A DNA stretch of 64,000 nt, taken from assembly GCF_026547205.1 (NCBI RefSeq), contig NZ_CP106877.1:450001-514000 (forward strand). Reading direction: 5' to 3'. The number at the start of each line of letters is the position of its first letter. The stretch's first letter is position 1. This stretch comes from Fervidibacillus halotolerans (lineage in GTDB: Bacteria > Bacillota > Bacilli > Bacillales > Caldibacillaceae). Below the pieces are notes generated by a model, which was given only the letters and a program-made list of their open reading frames with translations, was not told the origin of the DNA and searched no databases. Shown piece after piece: positions 25,344-34,550 of this stretch. Position numbers and translations under genes: made by a program.

Positions 25344-26090
25344 ATGATGAGATTAAAAGATAAAGTTGCCATTATTACCGGAGCAGCAGGAGGAATTGGC
25401 TTTGCATCAGTCAAACGATTTTTGCAAGAAGGAGCAAAGGTGGTTCTTGCAGATTTTGACAAAGAACAATTGGATTTGCGGGAAAGGGAACTGAATGAAC
25501 AAGGCTTTAATAATTTTTTAACATCGGTTGTCGATGTTTCAGATCGAAAGAGTGTAGATTGGATGGTAAGGGAGACGGTGGAGGCCTTTGGGACCATCGA
25601 TGTTTTGATCAATAATGCTGGCATAACTCGAGATGCGATGTTAACAAAAATGGAGCCGGTTGATTTTCAACGGGTGCTGGAAGTGAATGTAGCAGGTGTA
25701 TTCAACTGCACGCAAGCGGTTATCGGACAAATGCTTGAAAAGGGGAGTGGAAAGATTATTAACACTTCTTCCGTTTCAGGTGTATACGGTAATATCGGAC
25801 AGACGAATTATGCAGCATCGAAAGCAGCTGTGATAGGAATGACGAAAACATGGGCGAAGGAGCTAGGAAAAAAGGGCATCAATGTCAATAGTGTTGTTCC
25901 TGGGTTTACGGAGACGAATATGGTAACAACTGTGCCAGAAAAGGTGATTGAATCGATCAAAGGGATGATTCCCTTACGACGACTCGGTAAGCCGGAAGAT
26001 ATCGCAAATGCGTATTTATTTTTAGCTTCAAAGGAAGCGGACTATATTAATGGAGCGGTATTGCATGTGGATGGTGGGATTATGATGTAG
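25344..26090 (+). CDS. SDR 3-oxoacyl reductase (FabG/PhaB-like)
   Basis: A classical short-chain dehydrogenase of 248 residues. Features are TGAAGGIG cofactor loop, NNAGITRDAMLTKM, catalytic Ser in NTSSVSG, YAASK and the C-terminal NGAVLHVDGG. An Asp after beta-2 (VVLADFD) favours NAD(H). FabG and acetoacetyl-CoA reductases share the NNAGITRD segment, so the substrate is probably a 3-oxo/3-hydroxyacyl thioester or 3-hydroxy acid. ATG 25344 or ATG 25347 follows AAGGGGAT. A stem-loop downstream separates it from the ligase gene. Confidence 0.85.
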   Translation: MMRLKDKVAIITGAAGGIGFASVKRFLQEGAKVVLADFDKEQLDLRERELNEQGFNNFLTSVVDVSDRKSVDWMVRETVEAFGTIDVLINNAGITRDAMLTKMEPVDFQRVLEVNVAGVFNCTQAVIGQMLEKGSGKIINTSSVSGVYGNIGQTNYAASKAAVIGMTKTWAKELGKKGINVNSVVPGFTETNMVTTVPEKVIESIKGMIPLRRLGKPEDIANAYLFLASKEADYINGAVLHVDGGIMM

Positions 26091-26141
26091 TAAGATGCGC
26101 CTTCGTTCGATTTAGGAATCGCTATACTATTCACGTTAAAA

Positions 26142-26213
26142 AAATGGCTATTTCCCAAAATGCTCGTGGGTGATGCATTTCGGTTGTTCGAAGGTAGTGG
26201 GGAATGGCCATTT
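26142..26213 (+). terminator. Stem-loop between reductase and CoA ligase genes
   Basis: AAATGGCTATTTCCC (26142-26156) pairs with GGGGAATGGCCATTT (26199-26213) around a 42-base loop. It is a leaky terminator or processing site; the T-run after it is interrupted. Confidence 0.45.
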
Positions 26214-26321
26214 ATAAACTACTTTTTCTAAAAAATAGGAGATTCGTTCTCATCCAAATTCCCTAGCTAATTTGTAAAGCAGTGAAAACGAAGGCAATTT
26301 GAAGGAAAGGAGAGACATTTA

Positions 26322-27806
26322 GTGGATTGGATCGAAAAGAGGGCGGAATTATCTCGGGAAAAAACCGCAATCATCGACATTCATTACGATCGAAAACTGT
26401 CCTATAAAGATTTAAATGTACAAGCAAATCGATGGGTGCAAATCTTCCTTTCTCACCGGATAAAAAAGGGAGACCGGGTGGCTGTTATCGCTTCGAATCG
26501 GGCGGAACTGTTTGAAATTATGTTTGCATGTGGTAAAATAGGGGCCATTTTTGTCCCGCTCAATTGGCGATTATCGGAAGAAGAACTAACATATATTATT
26601 ACGGATTGTTCCCCCTCACTCATAATATTCCAAGAAAAATTTTATGAAAAAGCCAAAGCATTATCAGATGATCGTCTTCCGCTAATTTCTATTTCCAATC
26701 CCCCTTTGACTGAAGTGAAAACTGAACAAAAATGGGAAAATCATTATTTGGAAGAAGATCCTTGGATGATTATATATACAGGTGGAACGACTGGGCGACC
26801 AAAAGGCGTTGTTTTAAGTTATCGTGCGGTCATATGGAATGCAATAAATACAATCGTTAGTTGGGGATTGACAGAAGATGAGGTCACCTTAAATTATATG
26901 CCCCTATTTCATTCAGGTGGAATCAATGCTTTATCGATTCCGATATTGTTCAATGGCGGTACAGTAGTCATCGGTGATCAATTTCATCCTTCTGAAGCAT
27001 TGCTTAATTTAAATAAATATCAATGTACAATCGCCCTTTTCGTTCCGACGATGTACCATATGATGCAACAAACGGAGGAATTTGAAAAGCTCGATTTTCC
27101 AAGTATGAAGGTATTTTTATCCGGTGGAGCACCGTGTCCATTTCCAATTTACGAAAAATTTGTGAAAAGGGGCTTGCCATTTCGTGAAGGATATGGATTG
27201 ACGGAAGCCGGTCCGAACAATTTTTATATTCCTACGATGAAGGCAATGGAAAAATGGGGATCGGTAGGAAAACCGATGATGTTTAATGAAGTAAAAATCG
27301 TCGATGATCAGGGGAAAGAAGTTGCTGGAAGCGAAGTAGGGGAATTGTTAATACGAGGGAAGCACGTGTTTACTGAATATTGGAATAATCAACAAGCCAC
27401 CGCAAAAACATTAGAAAATGGATGGTTGCATACAGGGGATTATGCTAGAAGAGATCAGGATGGATATTATTATATCGTAGGTCGAAAAAAAGATGTGATC
27501 ATAACAGGGGGAGAAAATGTTTATCCATCGGAAATTGAACAATGGCTTTTACAACATGAAGCAATCGATGAAGCAACCGTCGTCGGAATCCCCGATGAGA
27601 AATGGGGAGAACGGATCGTCGCTTTTGTCAGTTTCAAAGGAGAAGAGCTTCAAAAGGATGAATTAAAAAAATATTGTGAAAAAAAACTGGCGAAATTTAA
27701 AGTTCCGAAAGAATTCGTTCCACTCGATCAATTACCTAAAACACCCGTCGGAAAAATTGATAAAAAGGCATTAATAAAATCCGTGACGAATGATTCGAAA
27801 ACATAA
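26322..27806 (+). CDS. Acyl-CoA synthetase (AMP-forming)
   Basis: A class I adenylate-forming ligase of 494 residues that converts a carboxylic acid to its CoA thioester with ATP. Motifs are P-loop IYTGGTTGRPKG, A5 GYGLTE, A7 TGD, A8 GRKKDVIITGGENVYP and the catalytic Lys in TPVGKIDKK near the C-terminus. The length is short for FadD and resembles medium-chain, aromatic or OSB-CoA ligases. GTG 26322 follows AAAGGAGAG. It lies behind the importer, KASIII-like, hydrolase and reductase genes, suggesting activation of the imported acid. Confidence 0.88.
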   Translation: MDWIEKRAELSREKTAIIDIHYDRKLSYKDLNVQANRWVQIFLSHRIKKGDRVAVIASNRAELFEIMFACGKIGAIFVPLNWRLSEEELTYIITDCSPSLIIFQEKFYEKAKALSDDRLPLISISNPPLTEVKTEQKWENHYLEEDPWMIIYTGGTTGRPKGVVLSYRAVIWNAINTIVSWGLTEDEVTLNYMPLFHSGGINALSIPILFNGGTVVIGDQFHPSEALLNLNKYQCTIALFVPTMYHMMQQTEEFEKLDFPSMKVFLSGGAPCPFPIYEKFVKRGLPFREGYGLTEAGPNNFYIPTMKAMEKWGSVGKPMMFNEVKIVDDQGKEVAGSEVGELLIRGKHVFTEYWNNQQATAKTLENGWLHTGDYARRDQDGYYYIVGRKKDVIITGGENVYPSEIEQWLLQHEAIDEATVVGIPDEKWGERIVAFVSFKGEELQKDELKKYCEKKLAKFKVPKEFVPLDQLPKTPVGKIDKKALIKSVTNDSKT

Positions 27807-27832
27807 AGGGGCAAATCGTAGCCCTTTTTTTA
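27805..27832 (+). terminator. Terminator after acyl-CoA synthetase
   Basis: AAAGGGGC (27805-27812) pairs with GCCCTTT (27821-27827) and runs into a T tract. It overlaps the stop codon and closes the cluster. Confidence 0.8.
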
Positions 27833-27948
27833 TATACCAATTAATTAGGAAAACACTATATTCTTTTTTTCGATTAAATTCATTCCATCATATTGGTATT
27901 TTTCCAGAGATTCGTTAAAATGAAAACAAAAAGAAGGGTAGATGAATC

Positions 27949-28773
27949 ATGGAAAAATCATTAAATGGGACGTTTCAGCTACATAACGGTGTGAAGATGC
28001 CATACTTCGGTTTAGGTGTTTACAAAGTGCAGGAAGGGGAAGAAGTCGTACAGGCGGTGAAAACGGCTTTAGAAACAGGTTATCGACTGATCGACACGGC
28101 TGAATTTTATCAAAATGAAGAGGGCGTTGGGCGTGCTATAAGGGAAAGCGGTGTTCCCCGAGAAGAAATTTTTATTACAACGAAAGTATGGAATAGTTCC
28201 CAAGGGTATGATTCCACATTAAAAGCATTCGAAGGGAGTTTAAAAAAATTAGGCCTAGAGTATATCGATCTTTATTTAATCCATTGGCCTGTTTCTGGTA
28301 AATACATGGATACGTGGCGCGCATTGGAACGCTTATATAAAGAAGGATTGGTTCGGGCCATTGGCGTAAGTAATTTTCATATTCAACATTTAGAGAATAT
28401 AATGAATCATTTTGAGGAAAAACCCGTCGTCAATCAAGTGGAGCTCCATCCATATTTAACACAGGAAAAACTTCGTCGTTTTTGCCGAAATCATAATATT
28501 CACGTTGAATCGTGGTCACCATTGGCAAGGGGGCAAGTGGTTGATGATCCGGTAATCGGTGAAATTAGTAAAAAACATGGGAAAACACCTGCCCAAATTA
28601 TTCTTCGTTGGCATGTTCAAAACGATTTAATCGTAATTCCGAAATCGAAAAGGCCATCTAGAATTAAGGAAAATGCCGATATATTTGATTTCCACTTGTC
28701 TGAGGAAGATATGAACAAAATCAATCGATTAAATAAAGATTATCGAACAGGATCCAATCCCGATGATTTTTAA
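27949..28773 (+). CDS. Aldo/keto reductase (YvgN/YtbE type)
   Basis: A 274-residue NADPH-dependent aldo/keto reductase. The catalytic tetrad is visible as D49, Y54, K79 and H112 (IDTAEFYQ, TTKVWN, LIHWP). The NADPH-binding IPKSKRPSRIKEN segment near residue 228 is present. By length and motifs it belongs with B. subtilis YvgN/YtbE, which reduce glyoxal, methylglyoxal and other aldehydes. It appears monocistronic with its own upstream AT-rich promoter region and AAGAAGGG before ATG. Confidence 0.88.
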   Translation: MEKSLNGTFQLHNGVKMPYFGLGVYKVQEGEEVVQAVKTALETGYRLIDTAEFYQNEEGVGRAIRESGVPREEIFITTKVWNSSQGYDSTLKAFEGSLKKLGLEYIDLYLIHWPVSGKYMDTWRALERLYKEGLVRAIGVSNFHIQHLENIMNHFEEKPVVNQVELHPYLTQEKLRRFCRNHNIHVESWSPLARGQVVDDPVIGEISKKHGKTPAQIILRWHVQNDLIVIPKSKRPSRIKENADIFDFHLSEEDMNKINRLNKDYRTGSNPDDF

Positions 28774-28863
28774 CATGCTCGTCGGATGAAAGAGATTGCT
28801 TGGATTGTTTTATATCATCGTTTCTTTGGAACCGAATTTTTTTAAATTGTAATGAAATGAATT

Positions 28864-28897
28864 CCCCCACCCGGTTTGTAAGGGAAAAAGGTGGGGG
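28864..28897. terminator. Hairpin between convergent genes
   Basis: CCCCCACC (28864-28871) pairs perfectly with GGTGGGGG (28890-28897). It lies between the convergent aldo/keto reductase and pseudouridine synthase genes. T-runs are short (GTTTATTT on the plus strand), so it may serve as a weak terminator for either. Confidence 0.5.
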
Positions 28898-28900
28898 AGT

Positions 28901-29788
28901 TTATTTCAGTTGATCCATTCCATCTAAATAGGGAGCTTGTATGTGTATTTTTTTCAATGTGAATGGATGAATAAATTCTATTTGACTGGCATGTAGTGCA
29001 TGTCGATCTAATACGTTTTTTCCTCCATATAAACGATCGCCAACAAGCGGATGACCGATATAGGATAGATGAACGCGGATTTGATGGGTTCTTCCCGTAT
29101 CCAGATGGCACGCGATTTCTGTAATGTCTTTTTGAGAATCGTATCGGATGACAGAAAAATGGGTGATGGCTTCTTTTCCCGTCGAAGAAACTCGTCTTCT
29201 TGTCGGATGATGGCGATCCCTTCCGATTTTTGCTTTAATCGTTCCTTTCTTTCTTTTCATTTTACCGTGGACGAAAGCGACATAAGTACGGTGAATTTTT
29301 CGCTCTTCCAACATCCGATCAAGAATGACTTTGCTGATACTATGTTTAGCAAATAAAACGGTCCCAGAAGTATCTTGGTCGAGACGATGGATATGGCTTA
29401 ATGATACATCCTTTTCCCGTTTTCTAATTGTATAGGCAACGGCGTTTATTAACGTATTCTCTTCTTGCGGATGATTCGGATGGGTTTTCATACCAGCCGG
29501 TTTATTAACGATTAATAAATGATCGTCTTCATATAAAATATCTACGTGAATCGGGAATGGGGACGGCTTTTGACATCGATCTTGCAAAAGGGGAAGGGTT
29601 AAACGATCTCCAACATGGATTTTTTGTGCAAAATCTCCAACCTTTCCATTGACAAGAATCGATTTTTCCGTTCGGAATTGGTGAATCATTTTTTTTGGAA
29701 GTTGCCAAAGGTTTGTAACGAGTTCTTCAATGGTCTTTTCGTCCCATTGTTTTTGAACGGTTATGTGAAAAGTATTATTGTTTGTCAT
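28901..29788 (-). CDS. RluA family pseudouridine synthase
   Basis: A 295-residue RNA pseudouridine synthase. It has the catalytic Asp in HRLDQDTSGTVLFAK, the family motifs NKPAGMKTHPN and TGRTHQIRVH, and an S4-like N-terminal region (KMIHQFRTEKSILVNGKV). It resembles B. subtilis YhcT among the RluA-like paralogues; the target (rRNA or tRNA site) cannot be assigned. ATG 29788 has only a weak upstream GG-rich SD. It lies at the 3-prime side of the bdb pair on the same strand, about 130 bases away. Confidence 0.88.
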   Translation of the reverse strand: MTNNNTFHITVQKQWDEKTIEELVTNLWQLPKKMIHQFRTEKSILVNGKVGDFAQKIHVGDRLTLPLLQDRCQKPSPFPIHVDILYEDDHLLIVNKPAGMKTHPNHPQEENTLINAVAYTIRKREKDVSLSHIHRLDQDTSGTVLFAKHSISKVILDRMLEERKIHRTYVAFVHGKMKRKKGTIKAKIGRDRHHPTRRRVSSTGKEAITHFSVIRYDSQKDITEIACHLDTGRTHQIRVHLSYIGHPLVGDRLYGGKNVLDRHALHASQIEFIHPFTLKKIHIQAPYLDGMDQLK

Positions 29789-29921
29789 TTTCTATTCCAC
29801 CTGTGATTCGTTTCAATCGATCGTATGATTATGGGAAAACTGGCTTCATAAAACGGGAAGAGGATAAAGTTTATTCCCACTTTTTTAAGCCTTGAAAACA
29901 GCTGATTTAAATAATCGAAAA

Positions 29922-30395
29922 TTATTTTTGAGTAACGAATTGTTCAAACCATACACGCAAATTTTCCTTTTCATCGTAGCCAACTTTACGGGCTACTTCC
30001 TTTCCCTGTTTGAAGTGAATAATGGTCGGTGTTCCTTCAATATTATAATCATCCCGACCTTCTTCAAATTCCAAAACGTTATATAATTTTACGTCGATAC
30101 TAAGTTCTTTAGCTACGGAAACGACAATCGGTGTCATTTTCTTACACCAGGAGCAGGTTGGACTGTAAAAATAGACCGTTTCCGTTTCTCCTTCTTCCAG
30201 TTGGGATTTTAATTGGTCTGGTAAAATAATGTTTTGATAATTCGGATCATCCAATTGTTCAATCGTAGCTGGATTTAAGTCATCTTTCTGATAAGGATTA
30301 TCTTTTAAAGCTTCCTTTGTTCCGTAATGATTTAAAATGGCGAGAATTGCAAAACCGAGAATAACAATGCTTAAAAAAATCCATAATTTCTTCAA
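29922..30395 (-). CDS. Membrane-anchored thioredoxin-like disulfide protein (BdbA/D-like)
   Basis: An N-terminal transmembrane anchor (LWIFLSIVILGFAILAIL) is followed by an extracytoplasmic thioredoxin domain with CSWC active site (YFYSPTCSWCKKM) and a cis-Pro (EGTPTII). It should act as the thiol oxidase partner of the adjacent DsbB-like protein, or as a reductant. The preferred start is TTG 30395: it follows AAGGAGG and overlaps the TGA of the upstream gene (TTGA), so translation is coupled. The longer in-frame ATG 30425 lies inside bdbC and lacks an SD. Confidence 0.85.
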   Translation of the reverse strand: MKKLWIFLSIVILGFAILAILNHYGTKEALKDNPYQKDDLNPATIEQLDDPNYQNIILPDQLKSQLEEGETETVYFYSPTCSWCKKMTPIVVSVAKELSIDVKLYNVLEFEEGRDDYNIEGTPTIIHFKQGKEVARKVGYDEKENLRVWFEQFVTQK

Positions 30396-30874
30396 TGGTT
30401 GGTTCCTCCTTGATTCAATTTCCATAAATATATATTAATTCCAAAAATCATGCTAAAGGCGATGAGAGCGAGGAACGGAATTGTAATAAAGCCTGCCCAA
30501 TCAATATATTGACCGGTACAAGGTATTATGCCACAAAAATCATGTTGATGAAGATCAGGCCATTTTTGAAGCAAATAATGGTATATGGAAATGGTTCCAC
30601 CGATTCCAGATAAAAGGGAAGCGTATAAACTGATATTCCAGTCCTTTTTTACATAGGCGACACCGAGCATTAAGGCTAATGGATACATAAACAATCTTTG
30701 GAACCAACATAGTTCACACGGCTCAAAATGTTTGATTTCAGAAAAATATAAACTTCCAAAGGTGGCAATAACAGAGATCGCCCAACTGAAAAACAATAGA
30801 TTGTCCCGTTTTTTGTCAGTAATTTCCTCCACCCCCCTTTCAAATGGCCAACGGACTAACTTGTATTTTATCAT
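30392..30874 (-). CDS. bdbC: Disulfide bond formation protein BdbC (DsbB family)
   Basis: A four-helix membrane quinone-disulfide oxidoreductase that reoxidises an extracytoplasmic thioredoxin. The first cysteine pair is CELC in FEPCELCWFQRLFMYP; the second pair is C-x5-C in HDFCGIIPCTGQYIDW. Family length is about 140 residues, so the true start is probably downstream of ATG 30874. A GTG or even an ATT near residue 15-18 lies close to AAAGGGGGG and GGTGGAGG. The partner thioredoxin gene overlaps by four bases. Confidence 0.9.
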   Translation of the reverse strand: MIKYKLVRWPFERGVEEITDKKRDNLLFFSWAISVIATFGSLYFSEIKHFEPCELCWFQRLFMYPLALMLGVAYVKKDWNISLYASLLSGIGGTISIYHYLLQKWPDLHQHDFCGIIPCTGQYIDWAGFITIPFLALIAFSMIFGINIYLWKLNQGGTNH

Positions 30875-30991
30875 AAGTTTATAATAAATTTCCTCATAAA
30901 TTCCAGGAAATACCGCATATTAACGATGTATATGTTTTTCCCCTTTTGTAGTCGTTCTGAGTAATTTTCAAAAATTTTATAAAATAAAAGA

Positions 30992-31011
30992 GACCGTGCA
31001 TTTGCACAGTC
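30992..31011 (-). terminator. Terminator of the yhdB-like gene
   Basis: GACCGTGCA and TGCACAGTC (30992-31000 with 31003-31011) form a tight stem; on the minus strand it is followed by TCTCTTTTATTTTAT. It lies behind the gene ending at 31043. Confidence 0.75.
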
Positions 31012-31042
31012 CCTTTCCTTCCCGTTTCTTTCGTTCCGTCGG

Positions 31043-31291
31043 CTAAACGGAGTGGATGATTTGATCTTGCAGTGCGGCAGCAGACATATTTGCATGTTCC
31101 ACGTAATCGAGCATCGACATTAAGCGGGATTTCACAATTTTATCATCCTGTTGAAAGTAGTAGGCATGTAAAAATTGTTCAATTTTTTTAGACAATAGGT
31201 CATCTCTTGTGCGAACCATTAAAACGAGCAAATTGTCCCATTGGGAATGAAACGTGTAATACAAAGCCCGATCATAATCAGCTTTTTTCAT
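31043..31291 (-). CDS. YhdB-like small protein
   Basis: An 82-residue soluble, helical protein beginning MKKADYDRALYYTFHSQWDNLL. It resembles B. subtilis YhdB, whose function is unknown, by recalled sequence (DYDKALYYT, QWDNLLILMVRT, DDLLSK). No catalytic motif is visible. ATG 31291 follows GGAGGAGGGG, so the start is sound. It is monocistronic with its own terminator and is divergent from the carboxypeptidase gene. Confidence 0.7.
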   Translation of the reverse strand: MKKADYDRALYYTFHSQWDNLLVLMVRTRDDLLSKKIEQFLHAYYFQQDDKIVKSRLMSMLDYVEHANMSAAALQDQIIHSV

Positions 31292-31434
31292 ACCCCTCCT
31301 CCTTTATCAGGAGTTGCTAATAGTGTGTGTGGATGATGAATTTTTTTTCACTGAAAATGTTTACAGCCATAAAAATGCTTATCGTTTATTTTTACCAGTA
31401 TATTAACCGAAAGATGGAACAGGATGATGAATGG

Positions 31435-32412
31435 ATGAAAAAGAAGACCTATATTTTCATCATATGTTTATGTTTCCAATGGATTTTTGTTAAGGGTGTA
31501 TTTGCCTTTCACGTCATTGGAGAAAATCCGTATGATTCCAATGCTTTGGAAAAGGATTTGATTGAATTAAAAAAGGAATATGGAAAGGTTGTTGAAATAT
31601 CAAGTATCGGAAAAAGCCATTTCGGTAAAAACATTTGGTCCCTTCGCATTGGCAAGGGAAAAGAAGCTATTTTGTTTATTGGTGCACATCATGGAAGGGA
31701 ATGGATTACGGCAAATCTTTTAATGGTCATGGCTGAAAGATATGCTTATGCTTATAAAGAACGCATCTGTTTTGGAAAATATAATCCAAACTTGTTGGAT
31801 GAAATTTCTATCGTTTTCATCCCGATGGTAAATCCCGATGGTATTGATATTCAACAAGGGAGAATCCCAAAGGAAAACTATACCCATTATGTTCAAATGA
31901 ATGGAGGGAGCAAGGATTTTTCTAGGTGGAAAGCCAATGGAGTAGGGATTGATTTAAATAGACAATATCCGGCAGGCTGGGAACAGATGAAGTCCCCTCC
32001 AAAACCTTCCTTTCAGTTTTATAAAGGAAGCCAACCATTACAAGCAAAAGAGGCAAGGGCGATCGTTCAATTTGTCAATCAATTGAAACCTCTAGCTACT
32101 GTGAGTTATCATTCATCCGGAAGAGAAATTTATTGGAAATATGGAAAAGGGGATTATTCCCTTGCCGTAAAGCTTGCCAATCTAACAGGTTACTCCCTTG
32201 CCGATCCTCCTGTTCATGCAGTTGGCGCAGGATTTACTGACTGGTTTATCCATGCGTATCAAAGACCCGGGTTTACTTTGGAAATTTGTAAACCGGTAAA
32301 TAATCGACATCCACCAATCGAAGAACTGGTGGAAGAGTGGGAAAGGAATCGATATGTCGGTTTTCTTCTAGTCGATGAAATAAGGAAAAGAGGACACAAA
32401 ACAAACAAATGA
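31435..32412 (+). CDS. Secreted M14 family zinc carboxypeptidase
   Basis: An M14 metallopeptidase with a signal peptide (KKTYIFIICLCFQWIFVKGVFA). The zinc ligands are the His and Glu of GAHHGREW and the His of VSYHSSG; the general base Glu is in FTLEICK. The NPDGIDI and DLNRQYP motifs are typical. It resembles gamma-D-glutamyl-diamino acid endopeptidases (YqgT/ENP1 type), so peptidoglycan peptides are a likely substrate. The start is uncertain: ATG 31435 gives a normal signal peptide, while GTG 31327 after CAGGAG would add 36 residues. Confidence 0.85.
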   Translation: MKKKTYIFIICLCFQWIFVKGVFAFHVIGENPYDSNALEKDLIELKKEYGKVVEISSIGKSHFGKNIWSLRIGKGKEAILFIGAHHGREWITANLLMVMAERYAYAYKERICFGKYNPNLLDEISIVFIPMVNPDGIDIQQGRIPKENYTHYVQMNGGSKDFSRWKANGVGIDLNRQYPAGWEQMKSPPKPSFQFYKGSQPLQAKEARAIVQFVNQLKPLATVSYHSSGREIYWKYGKGDYSLAVKLANLTGYSLADPPVHAVGAGFTDWFIHAYQRPGFTLEICKPVNNRHPPIEELVEEWERNRYVGFLLVDEIRKRGHKTNK

Positions 32413-32711
32413 TACAAGAGGCCTGGAAGATACAATTACCTCATTGACGAACGGTTTTTTTTCTTCATCGTTCAACTTTTGACCGGTCCTTCTACTTGTC
32501 TCTTGACGTTCGAAAACCGAATGTTTGAAGGTATAAATCACAGGAACTGGATGTTTTTTTATGAAGGGTAAAGATTCGGACCATATTCAGAAGATGGCCT
32601 TCTTTTTCATCGAAAGAAGGTGTGGTTTACTATATAAATTGTTTCTATCTCCTTTTTCAAATTTTAAAAATATATTTCGGTATAAAGGGGACTTTTTTGT
32701 TTCTTAAAAAG
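32413..32711. other. Intergenic region with stem-loops
   Basis: No gene is supported. TTGACGAACG and CGTTCAA (about 32442-32487) and CCTTCTTT/AAAGAAGG (about 32599-32627) can form hairpins that may end transcription of the carboxypeptidase gene. Nothing else is seen. Confidence 0.4.
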
Positions 32712-32760
32712 AAAGGGCGATTCAAAATATCAGGGGAACTGATTTTTTGAATCGTCCTTT
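32712..32760 (-). terminator. Terminator of opuD
   Basis: AAAGGGCGATTCAAAA (32712-32727) pairs with TTTTGAATCGTCCTTT (32745-32760) with one wobble. On the minus strand the stem runs into TTTCTTTTTAAG. It is placed seven bases after the opuD stop. Confidence 0.85.
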
Positions 32761-32766
32761 TTCTCG

Positions 32767-34278
32767 TTAATTTTGTTTCGGTTTCGGTCGAAAATATAGA
32801 CCTAATTCCCGTTTTTCTTGAGATAATGAACGGTACAAGGAAATCATCATGAGGACGATGACGATGGAAAAGGGAAAGGCAGCAATTATTAAAGCGTTTT
32901 GCAATGCTAAAAGTCCACCGCTATACAAAAGAATTAATGCCATCGTAGATTGGGCGATTCCCCACGTCAGTTTTACTCTGTTCGGAGGAGTTAAGGAACC
33001 GTACGTTGTTTGCATGCCGAGGACGAAAGTTGCCGAGTCTGCTGAAGTAATAAAGAACGTTAAAATTAAAGCGATGGCAACGATCGAAAGAAGGTTTGAC
33101 CAAGGGAATTGATCGAATACGGCAAATAAAATTTGCTCTGTTGGAAATTCCGTTAAGTTTACAACACCAGATTTTTGTATTTCGATGGAAGATGTACCAA
33201 AAACAGTAAACCAAAGAAAGCTGACGATTGCAGGAAGAATTAAAACACCAGTTAAAAATTCTCGAATCGTTCTTCCTCGAGACACCCTGGCGATAAAAAT
33301 ACCGACAAAAGGTGACCAGGCGATCCACCAAGCCCAATAAAAAATCGTCCATCCGTTGATCCAATTCCGTTGTTCTTCCTTTAACGGAGCAATACGAAAA
33401 CTCATTTGAACAATATTTTGTAAATAACCTCCGAGTGTTTCCGTAAACATATTTAAAATAAGAACCGTTGGACCGATGATGAACATGAGGAGTAGGAGAA
33501 TCGTTGCCGAAATTAAATTAATATTGCTCAAATATTTAATTCCTTTACTGATTCCACTCCAAGCAGACATGATAAACAATACGGTAACAATGATGACGAT
33601 GATAACTTGTACCGTAAAATTATTCGGTATGCCTGTTAAATAAGATAAACCGCCATTGATCTGAGCAGCACCGAAACCTAACGTCGTAGCGACACCGACA
33701 ATCGTTGCAAAAACGGCTAAAACGTCAATTAGTGTTCCGATTTTTCCATTCACTTTCTCACCGATGATCGGTTTTAACGTTGCTGAAATCAATCCCGGTT
33801 CATCTTTGCGAAATTGGGAATAGGCCAACGACAAGGCTACAAGTGCGTAAATCGCCCATGCGTGAATCCCCCAATGGAAGAACGTATAACGCATTGCCTC
33901 CTTTTGGGCTGCAATCGTTTCCCCTTCAGCAATCGGAGGTGAGATGTAATGGGTAAGGGATTCGGCAGCACCCCAAAAGACGAGTCCGATTCCCATTCCA
34001 GCACTAAACAACATCGCAAACCATGTAGGTCTAGAAAAGGATGGTGTTTCATCCGGTTTTCCTAACTTTATGACACCGACAGGGCTGAAAATAAGAAATA
34101 AACAAAAAAGAAGTATGGCCGAAACGATTAATAAATAGTACCAACCGAAGTAATTAGTGATCACCGTTTGAATAACATTTGTTCCTTTCTCGAAGCTTTT
34201 CGGTGCAATCACTCCATACAGCAAAAATATTAAAATAATTCCTGTTACAATCCAAAATACGTTTGATATTTTCCTCAT
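32767..34278 (-). CDS. opuD: Glycine betaine BCCT transporter OpuD
   Basis: A 503-residue BCCT family secondary transporter with twelve predicted helices, importing betaine-type osmoprotectants with sodium. Family motifs are [12 protein letters not shown] near residue 95 and the signature [19 protein letters not shown] near residue 310, with the aromatic box Trp residues. The basic C-terminal tail (FRPKPKQN) is short. The length is close to B. subtilis OpuD (recalled as 512). It is monocistronic with a sigma-A-like promoter and a clear terminator. Confidence 0.9.
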   Translation of the reverse strand: MRKISNVFWIVTGIILIFLLYGVIAPKSFEKGTNVIQTVITNYFGWYYLLIVSAILLFCLFLIFSPVGVIKLGKPDETPSFSRPTWFAMLFSAGMGIGLVFWGAAESLTHYISPPIAEGETIAAQKEAMRYTFFHWGIHAWAIYALVALSLAYSQFRKDEPGLISATLKPIIGEKVNGKIGTLIDVLAVFATIVGVATTLGFGAAQINGGLSYLTGIPNNFTVQVIIVIIVTVLFIMSAWSGISKGIKYLSNINLISATILLLLMFIIGPTVLILNMFTETLGGYLQNIVQMSFRIAPLKEEQRNWINGWTIFYWAWWIAWSPFVGIFIARVSRGRTIREFLTGVLILPAIVSFLWFTVFGTSSIEIQKSGVVNLTEFPTEQILFAVFDQFPWSNLLSIVAIALILTFFITSADSATFVLGMQTTYGSLTPPNRVKLTWGIAQSTMALILLYSGGLLALQNALIIAAFPFSIVIVLMMISLYRSLSQEKRELGLYFRPKPKQN

Positions 34279-34377
34279 AAAGGCTCCTCTCTATAATTTA
34301 AGTTCAAGAAAGTGCTCGTCTTTTTTTAACAATTGAGAAAAAAGGACGAATACGGGGTAAAAGAAACAGACCTTACT

Positions 34378-34407
34378 ATTATAATAAAAAAAAACGAGCC
34401 ATCTCAA
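34378..34407 (-). promoter_or_regulatory. Promoter of opuD
   Basis: On the minus strand TTGAGA (34407-34402) and TATAAT (34383-34378) are spaced by 18 bases, about 100 bases upstream of the ATG. No operator is obvious. Confidence 0.55.
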
Positions 34408-34550
34408 ACGGGAGATCAATGGATATTTCAGTGATAAATCGGATCATTTGTCGTATAAGGGTCGAGTTTTCATTATACGCCCATATGCTTCGGATTCCTA
34501 AATAAAACTACCCTATACTCGACCCGTAAAGGAAGAAAAAAGAGTGCTTG

